NCBI GenBank assembly: GCA_021784265.1
Contig: JAJXTA010000062.1
Coordinates: forward strand, 1 to 9,471
Reading direction: 5' to 3'
DNA length: 9,471 nt
Source: a bacterium
GTDB lineage: Bacteria > Verrucomicrobiota > Verrucomicrobiia > Limisphaerales > J093
In this document: positions 4,752 to 9,471 of the stretch, piece by piece
Numbering within the stretch: position 1 is the stretch's first letter
Layout: the number at the start of each line of letters is the position of its first letter
Translations under genes and position numbers: made by a program
The notes under the pieces: model-generated
Database searches by the model: none
Seen by the model: only the letters and a program-made list of their open reading frames with translations
Told to the model about the DNA's origin: nothing

Positions 4752-7277
4752 TCACCGCGCCAAGCGATAGCGGAGCAAGAGACTCGTGCCCGGCCGCGGC
4801 AGACGCAGCTCGAGACCCGAAGTCAACTCGTGTCCCGCCAACCGGCGCTGGCGGCGTTGGCGGTGCTCGTCAACGAAGTCCACCGCGTAGGTTGCGCCTG
4901 GGTTCAGGGCGTGCAAGGCAACCATCAGGGCCGGATACGGCGAGGCCGCCCGCCGAAACGCCACCACCTCCCCGGCCTGCAAATCCGAGCGGTGGAGTTG
5001 CCAAGCCGCCCAGGCGTCCTCCCCGGCGCTCACCTCAGTGAGCGGGTAGAAATCACCATACCAATACTTCTGGTCCTCCTTTGCCTCCGCCACCGCCGCC
5101 TGGGCTTGCTTCAGAGAAAAGCCGGGGTCCAGAAAACCGAATTGGTAGATGCCGCCCGCCGTGGCCGCGCTCCGGCTGGCGTAGGCGTCGGAACTCCAAT
5201 CACAGGCCGTGAACAGCGGCACGTAGAGGCTCAACCCGAGGGTCTGGGTCTGGTTCCAATCCGGATGGCCGGGGGAACACCCGGTATCGCTCCGCCACAG
5301 GGGCACGGCCCGTTGGCAGGTCTCCAGGTCGATCCGGCGCCCGCCGCTGGCGCAGTTGTCGATCATGAGCCCGGGATGCCGCGCCCGCAGGCCATCCCAT
5401 AAGGCGTATTGGCCCTCGACATAACGAATTTCCGTCATGCCTTGGCGGTCGGGCGCGTCGTTGCGCCGCCAAAACTCGAGCGGATCGATGTTGAAATCGT
5501 TCCGGTAGGTATCCAGGCCGAACTCCGTGATCCGCTGCGACAACAGGTCCGTCAGCCATTGCTGGGCCGCCGGCTCGTTGAGCTTGAACAGGCCCCCACG
5601 ACTCCCTCCCAACACGAACTCCGGATGCTCGCGCGCAATCGCCGTGCCCGCCGCCACCCGCTCGGGCTCGAACCAGAGCAGGAACTTCAAACCCAGGGCA
5701 TGACAGGCGTCGCTCAGCGGACGCAGGCCCCGCGGAAAACCTTCCGGTTTCGGGAACCAGTTGCCGACGCCATTGGGAAAGCCGCCCGGGAACCAGGCGG
5801 CATCCAGCCAATGCGTATCGCAACCCACAGCATGGGTGAATTGGGCCGCGCGAAGCTGGCCCGCCTCGGTGCCCCAGTCGGGTCGGCGGCTGCTGTAACG
5901 GTCGAAGCATTGCAGCGCGAAGGGCAGGCGGAGCGGACGACCGGCCTGGCGCGGGGCGTACTCGAACAACAGCAGCCGGCGAAACCGGTTGTGGGCCACC
6001 ATCCGGTCACCCCGCCAGACCAGGATGAGCATCCGCGGGCTCCGGATCCCTTCCCCGGGATGCAACCGCAGGTGGGTCCGTTCCTGACCGGCGTGGAGAC
6101 GGGTCGGCCCCGTGGCGGCGCGTTCCAAGCCAGCCGCCCATTGCCCGGACCAACCCACGGCCGTGATCAGCCCCTCCCCGCCATACTCGAGGTTGAAAAA
6201 CGGAAAGGCCCCGTTCGACGAGCGTCCGCCACTGGGGGCAAAGGCGAGGGTTTGGCCCGCTGCCAGCGGCGTCGCCATCGGGAGAAAAGACCGCGCCCCG
6301 CAGACGTCCCCGACCAGTTGGTGCAGGAGGGCTGGCCGGGTGGACAACCCGGTGCGCGCCCGCACGTCCAGCGCCTGGATGTCCTCCAGCAACAGCGTGT
6401 CGGCCGTTCCATGATTCGTGAAGCAGAGCAGCCACTCGACCGCGGGGTAGCGGCGAAAGGCCCGCACCTGCGCCGCCACCTCGAGCCCCGTCCGCGGGTC
6501 CGTCCACGACACCCAGTGCTCCACAACCCGCGGGGTGACCGTCGTTTGAACTGTCCGCGGCCAACGCGGTAGCAAGGCGGCCGAGGCGACCCCGTCGTAG
6601 CGAAAGGAAAAGGGCGGGCCGCCGGTGATGAACAAAGGCCGGTCGTCGTCGGCCCACACCGTCCGACCATCCGCCAGCTCCACCCGCGCGTCGGCCCAGT
6701 CGGCTTGGTCATAGGCCGGGCCGTCGGGGGTCGTGTCCACCTTGAGCACCAGCTCACGTGTGCCCGCGGGCAGGTCCACCTCGACCGGCTGGGGCGCGCT
6801 GCTCCCGCGCAGGGTCGGGGTGTGGAGCACCTCCCGCCCGGCGACCTCGATCCGGAACTGGACCGAGCCCCGCACGCCCCCGGTGTCGTAATTGTTGTCC
6901 ACCCCGACGACGGCCCGGAATGTCCGGGCCCCTTCCGGCAGGTGGAGGACGATCTCGCTGTTGGCGTGCGTCCCCAGCCCATGGTGAAACCCTCGCGGGC
7001 CCAGCCGCAGCGGGGTTTCCATGCACGACTGGCCGAAGCGGAGGACGTTGTAGTCCTGGCGTCGCAGCTCCACCTCGACCGCCGGAGTGTGAGCGGCCGG
7101 GCGTGTGCCGGTGAACGCCAGCCGAGCCCAGTCCTGCATCGCCTCCAGCTCCGCGGGCCCGGCCATCAGGCTGTCCGCCGGGGCGTCGGCGGGGATGTCG
7201 GGAGGCTCGCTCGCTCGCCCGGCGGTCAACCAGACGCAACTACAAACTGCTAGCGCGACCGTTCTGAGGGGCATCAT
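4752..7277 (-). CDS. Exported NPCBM-GH36 alpha-galactosidase-like glycosidase
   Basis: This 841-residue enzyme should hydrolyse terminal alpha-galactosides (or alpha-N-acetylgalactosaminides) outside the cytoplasm. Residues 1-22 look like a signal peptide (LRTVALAVCSCVWLTAGRAS). Residues about 62-205 match the NPCBM carbohydrate-binding fold, with GLGTHANSEIV at 100-110 and the DNNYDTGG stretch at 127-134. A beta-rich GH36 N-terminal domain (about 215-440) precedes the TIM barrel (about 450-740). In the barrel, WFEPER is at 535-540, the nucleophile is Asp594 in YRNDFN, NCASGGRRID is at 641-650, and the acid/base is Asp664 in WRSDTG. A beta-sandwich cap ends at 841. The usual DDGWF motif is here LDAAWF (491-496), so substrate choice may differ. 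A seven-codon reading frame with AAGGAG before it ends overlapping the first ATG. Of the two adjacent Met codons, either may start. Confidence 0.92.
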   Translation of the reverse strand: MMPLRTVALAVCSCVWLTAGRASEPPDIPADAPADSLMAGPAELEAMQDWARLAFTGTRPAAHTPAVEVELRRQDYNVLRFGQSCMETPLRLGPRGFHHGLGTHANSEIVLHLPEGARTFRAVVGVDNNYDTGGVRGSVQFRIEVAGREVLHTPTLRGSSAPQPVEVDLPAGTRELVLKVDTTPDGPAYDQADWADARVELADGRTVWADDDRPLFITGGPPFSFRYDGVASAALLPRWPRTVQTTVTPRVVEHWVSWTDPRTGLEVAAQVRAFRRYPAVEWLLCFTNHGTADTLLLEDIQALDVRARTGLSTRPALLHQLVGDVCGARSFLPMATPLAAGQTLAFAPSGGRSSNGAFPFFNLEYGGEGLITAVGWSGQWAAGLERAATGPTRLHAGQERTHLRLHPGEGIRSPRMLILVWRGDRMVAHNRFRRLLLFEYAPRQAGRPLRLPFALQCFDRYSSRRPDWGTEAGQLRAAQFTHAVGCDTHWLDAAWFPGGFPNGVGNWFPKPEGFPRGLRPLSDACHALGLKFLLWFEPERVAAGTAIAREHPEFVLGGSRGGLFKLNEPAAQQWLTDLLSQRITEFGLDTYRNDFNIDPLEFWRRNDAPDRQGMTEIRYVEGQYALWDGLRARHPGLMIDNCASGGRRIDLETCQRAVPLWRSDTGCSPGHPDWNQTQTLGLSLYVPLFTACDWSSDAYASRSAATAGGIYQFGFLDPGFSLKQAQAAVAEAKEDQKYWYGDFYPLTEVSAGEDAWAAWQLHRSDLQAGEVVAFRRAASPYPALMVALHALNPGATYAVDFVDEHRQRRQRRLAGHELTSGLELRLPRPGTSLLLRYRLAR

Positions 7278-7307
7278 GGGTGTGAACCATACTGCATCCG
7301 GCTCCTT
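7274..7307 (-). promoter_or_regulatory. Possible leader peptide frame coupled to the GH36 start
   Basis: AAGGAG (7307-7302) lies four bases before an ATG at 7297-7295 that reads MQYGSHP and stops at TGA 7276-7274, overlapping the GH36 ATG (7277-7275) as ATGA. The GH36 start itself has no good ribosome-binding site at normal distance, so translation may be coupled to this mini-frame. It is short enough to be chance. Confidence 0.3.
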
Positions 7308-7500
7308 GCTGGCAACCCAGGGTAGGGGCGACCGGTATGACCTCGGCTGCCGGTCCGAATGCCGGGTTCCGCTCCCCAGTGCCGGCCGGAGGTCGCGCGG
7401 GCTTCAGTGACTTCGCCCACGGTCTTCCCGGGGCAGGCACTGACTCGTGGGGCTCATCGACCAGGGTTCCCAGCGTCGAGGCCGCCAGCGGGTTCCCCTT

Positions 7501-7547
7501 TCCCAGACGGGGTCTGACCCCCCGCTGGGAGGGTGGGTACCCCCACC
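7501..7547 (-). terminator. Two adjacent strong hairpins downstream of the FKBP gene
   Basis: On the + strand, GGTGGG (7532-7537) pairs with CCCACC (7542-7547). Next to it TCCCAG (7501-7506) pairs with CTGGGA (7525-7530), enclosing GGGGT (7509-7513) with ACCCC (7517-7521). The pair begins about 17 bases past the FKBP stop and probably marks the transcript end, or blocks degradation of its 3' end. Neither has a U-run. The inner GGGGTCTGACCCC is a near-perfect palindrome of a type often seen in dispersed repeats. Confidence 0.45.
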
Positions 7548-7563
7548 GCTGGGTGGTCTCCGC

Positions 7564-8394
7564 CTACGGATGGTTCGTGCCGGCCTTCTCGGCGGCTTTG
7601 AGCTTGTCGAGGTCCGAGGCTTTGATGATTTCCGGCTTGGCGCCGGCCTTCAACTCGGCGGCGGAGGGCACTTTGATGATGTCGCTGGTGATGGACTCAT
7701 TCACCGCGGGTTTGATGCTCAGGAGCTCGACCTCGAAGATCAGGGTGCTGTCGGGGGGGATGATGCTGCCGTAGCCGCGCTCGCCGTAGGCGAGGTTGGG
7801 GGGGACGAAGAGTTGCCACTTGGCGCCGGTCTTCATCAGCGGCAGGGCCTCGCGCCAAGCGGCCATCACGTGACCGAGGTTCAACGTCGAGCTCCCCCCG
7901 TGCTTTTCGCTGCCGTCGAACTCGGTGCCGTTGACCAGCGTGCCACGATAGTGGACCACCACCGTATCATTGGTCTTCGGTGAAGCGCCATTGCCGGGGG
8001 TGACGATCTTGTACTGCAGGCCACTCGGGAGGGCTACGACGCCGTCGCGGCTCTTGTTGGCGGCCAGGAACGCCGCGCCCTCTTTCTTGGCCTTTTCCCC
8101 CTGCTCCTTGCGTTCGGCCTGGAGTTTGGCGGACTGCTCGCGCCGAAACGTCATGATGGCCTCGGTCGCGTCCGTTTCCGTGAGCAGGGTTTTGCCGGCC
8201 AAGGCGTCCTGGACCCCGCGCATCAGGGTCTGGGGATCGATGTCCACGGACTGGCGTTTGAAGTTGCCGCCCAAGCTCATGCCAATGCTGTAACTGAGCT
8301 TCTGCTTGGGGTCTTTCAGATCAGGGGAATCGGCGGCAGGGACGGTAGTCACCCACCCGCCCAACGCCAGCAATGCAATCACTCGAACATTCAT
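7564..8394 (-). CDS. Exported FKBP-type peptidyl-prolyl cis-trans isomerase (FkpA/Mip-like)
   Basis: The product catalyses cis-trans isomerisation of peptidyl-proline bonds and probably helps exported proteins fold in the periplasm. From the ATG at 8394 it has 276 residues: a signal peptide (1-21, MNVRVIALLALGGWVTTVPAA), an FKBP_N dimerisation segment (about 28-112, with SYSIGMSLG and a long charged helix to about 106), and the FKBP_C catalytic domain (about 124-228). Expected active-site residues are present: Tyr149, Phe159 and Asp160 in VVVHYRGTLVNGTEFDGS, Val177/Trp180, Tyr203 in AYG, and Phe220 in LIFEVELL. A charged tail of nearly 50 residues (229-276, with DIIKVPSAAELKAGAKPEII) extends past the usual end. 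The frame is open to an ATG at 8457 overlapping carB, but starting there would bury the signal peptide 21 residues in. It sits 46 bases after carB on the same strand, a likely operon. Confidence 0.93.
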   Translation of the reverse strand: MNVRVIALLALGGWVTTVPAADSPDLKDPKQKLSYSIGMSLGGNFKRQSVDIDPQTLMRGVQDALAGKTLLTETDATEAIMTFRREQSAKLQAERKEQGEKAKKEGAAFLAANKSRDGVVALPSGLQYKIVTPGNGASPKTNDTVVVHYRGTLVNGTEFDGSEKHGGSSTLNLGHVMAAWREALPLMKTGAKWQLFVPPNLAYGERGYGSIIPPDSTLIFEVELLSIKPAVNESITSDIIKVPSAAELKAGAKPEIIKASDLDKLKAAEKAGTNHP

Positions 8395-8440
8395 GCGATG
8401 AATCAATCTCGGTTCAGCTTTCCAGAAGCGACGGGGTGTT

Positions 8441-9471
8441 TCAACCCCTTTCTCCATGGTATTCCTGCACGGTCTTGACGCCGTAGCCGCTGCGTTTCAG
8501 GGCGGCGATGCCCAAGGCCGCCGCCTTGGCCCCGCTCAGCGTGGTCATGATCGGGGTGCCGGTATAGACCGCGGTGGTCCGGATCCGGACCTCGTCGGCG
8601 CGGGGCACCTGGCCGGAAGGGGTGTTGATGACCAGTTGGATTTCGCGGTTTTTGAGGAGGTCCAGGGCGTTGGGACGGCCCTCTTGCAGCTTGAAGACCC
8701 GCTGCACCTTGAGGCCGGCGTCAGTCAGCACCCGTGCGGTACCACCGGTGGCGACGATCTCGAAGCCCAGCTCGGCGAAGAGCCGGGCCACGTCCGCCGC
8801 CTGCGCCTTGTGCGCGTCGCTCACGCTGATGAAGACCCGGCCGCTCAGCGGCAACGGCCCGCCGGCCGCCATCTGCGACTTGGCGTAGGCGATGCCCGGG
8901 TCCGCATCCAGGCCCATGACCTCCCCCGTGGACCGCATCTCTGGCGAGAGCAGAATGTCTTGCCCGTGAAACCGGTTGAAGGGGAACACCGATTCTTTCA
9001 CCGCCCAGTAGGTGGGCCACCGTTCCTGGGTGAATCCCAGCTCCGCCAGGGTCCGCCCGGCCATGACTTTGGCGGCCAGCTTGGCCAGGGGCACGCCAAT
9101 GGCCTTGCTCACGAAGGGGACGGTGCGAGAGGCGCGGGGGTTGACTTCCAGCACATAAACCGTGCTGCCCTTGACGGCGTATTGCACATTCATGAGCCCG
9201 ACCACCTTCAACTCCCGGGCCATCTTATGCGTATAGGCGCGGATCGTCTCGAGGGTGGCCGGTGGGAGCGTGTGTGGGGGCAGCACCATGGCCGCATCAC
9301 CCGAGTGCACCCCGGCAAACTCGATGTGCTCCAGCACCCCGCCCAGCACGATGTGTCCCTGGGCCGGGTCGTCGAAGCGTCCCACGTCCGCGATGCAATC
9401 CACGTCCACTTCGGTGGCGTCTTCGAGGAACTTATCCACCAGCACGGGGCGTTCGGGTGAGGCCTCCACCG
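8441..9471 (-). CDS. carB: Carbamoyl-phosphate synthase large subunit, C-terminal part (partial)
   Basis: CarB makes carbamoyl phosphate from bicarbonate, ammonia (delivered by CarA from glutamine) and two ATP, feeding pyrimidine and arginine synthesis. The 342 residues visible correspond to about the last third of the roughly 1,070-residue protein; the N-terminal two thirds lie beyond the right edge and the frame is open there, so the GTG at 9469 is not a start. Present are the end of the second ATP-grasp domain (EHIEFAGVHSGD, LEVNPRASRTVPFVSKA) and the MGS-like allosteric domain (about residue 205 of the fragment onward, with ATGGTARVL and VINTPSGQ). A loop near DVGRFDDPAQGH (9353-9388) seems about nine residues longer than in E. 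coli as I recall it. The TGA at 8443-8441 is followed after 46 bases by the FKBP gene on the same strand. Confidence 0.97.
   Translation of the reverse strand, partial: VEASPERPVLVDKFLEDATEVDVDCIADVGRFDDPAQGHIVLGGVLEHIEFAGVHSGDAAMVLPPHTLPPATLETIRAYTHKMARELKVVGLMNVQYAVKGSTVYVLEVNPRASRTVPFVSKAIGVPLAKLAAKVMAGRTLAELGFTQERWPTYWAVKESVFPFNRFHGQDILLSPEMRSTGEVMGLDADPGIAYAKSQMAAGGPLPLSGRVFISVSDAHKAQAADVARLFAELGFEIVATGGTARVLTDAGLKVQRVFKLQEGRPNALDLLKNREIQLVINTPSGQVPRADEVRIRTTAVYTGTPIMTTLSGAKAAALGIAALKRSGYGVKTVQEYHGERG

Noticed and set aside
5409..6572. 387-codon + strand open frame antisense to the GH36 gene
   Set aside because: The GH36 gene on the other strand has both catalytic motifs and a full domain order; the antisense product is Arg/Pro/Gln-rich with no recognisable domain, a common GC-rich shadow.
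7447..7983. 178-codon + strand open frame over the FKBP C-terminus
   Set aside because: It lies mostly antisense to the clear FKBP catalytic domain and has Gly/Asp/His-rich shadow composition.
8433..8448. GGGGT/ACCCC hairpin overlapping the carB stop codon
   Set aside because: A five-base stem with a six-base loop is easily expected by chance in this GC-rich DNA, and the FKBP gene follows closely.
8456..9460. 334-codon + strand open frame antisense to carB
   Set aside because: carB is unmistakable on the minus strand; the antisense product is His/Gly/Arg-rich shadow.

Overview
This GC-rich window looks like chromosomal DNA from a member of the Verrucomicrobiota, possibly near Limisphaerales/Pedosphaera. 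The assignment is inferred from three things: a secreted trypsin-fold protease ending in the 'QFYRLR'-type C-terminal module I associate with that phylum, an NPCBM-GH36 secreted glycosidase, and an FKBP isomerase with a charged C-terminal tail. No rRNA or other phylogenetic marker is present to confirm it.

Layout. Bases 2-106 hold the 3' end of an unidentified gene on the + strand. Three bases later comes complete mnmE (110-1480), a tRNA-modifying GTPase. mnmE converges on a minus-strand gene for an exported S1-family (trypsin-like) serine protease (about 1509-2588). A 313-base spacer with two GC-rich hairpins separates that gene from a small + strand orphan gene of 91 codons (2902-3177). A further 305-base spacer, with nested inverted repeats at its right edge, leads to an unrecognised 314-residue protein on the minus strand (3483-4427). 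The 324 bases behind it (4428-4751) hold a structured repeat-like element with a GNRA-type loop and tandem G-A steps, then a terminator-like inverted repeat.

From 4752 to the right edge all genes are on the minus strand: an exported NPCBM-GH36 alpha-galactosidase-like glycosidase (4752-7277), an exported FKBP peptidyl-prolyl isomerase (7564-8394), and the C-terminal third of carB, the carbamoyl-phosphate synthase large subunit (8441-9471, running off the window). carB and the FKBP gene are 46 bases apart and probably co-transcribed. The FKBP and GH36 genes are separated by 286 bases containing two strong hairpins and are probably independent units.

The window mixes housekeeping genes (mnmE, carB, FKBP) with a secreted degradative set (protease, alpha-galactosidase). 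The accessory stretch at about 2.6-4.75 kb holds two unassigned genes and most of the unexplained secondary structure. I see no CRISPR array, insertion sequence, tRNA, rRNA or recognisable defence system. The best candidates for something undescribed are the 314-residue orphan protein and the structured repeat at 4616-4656.
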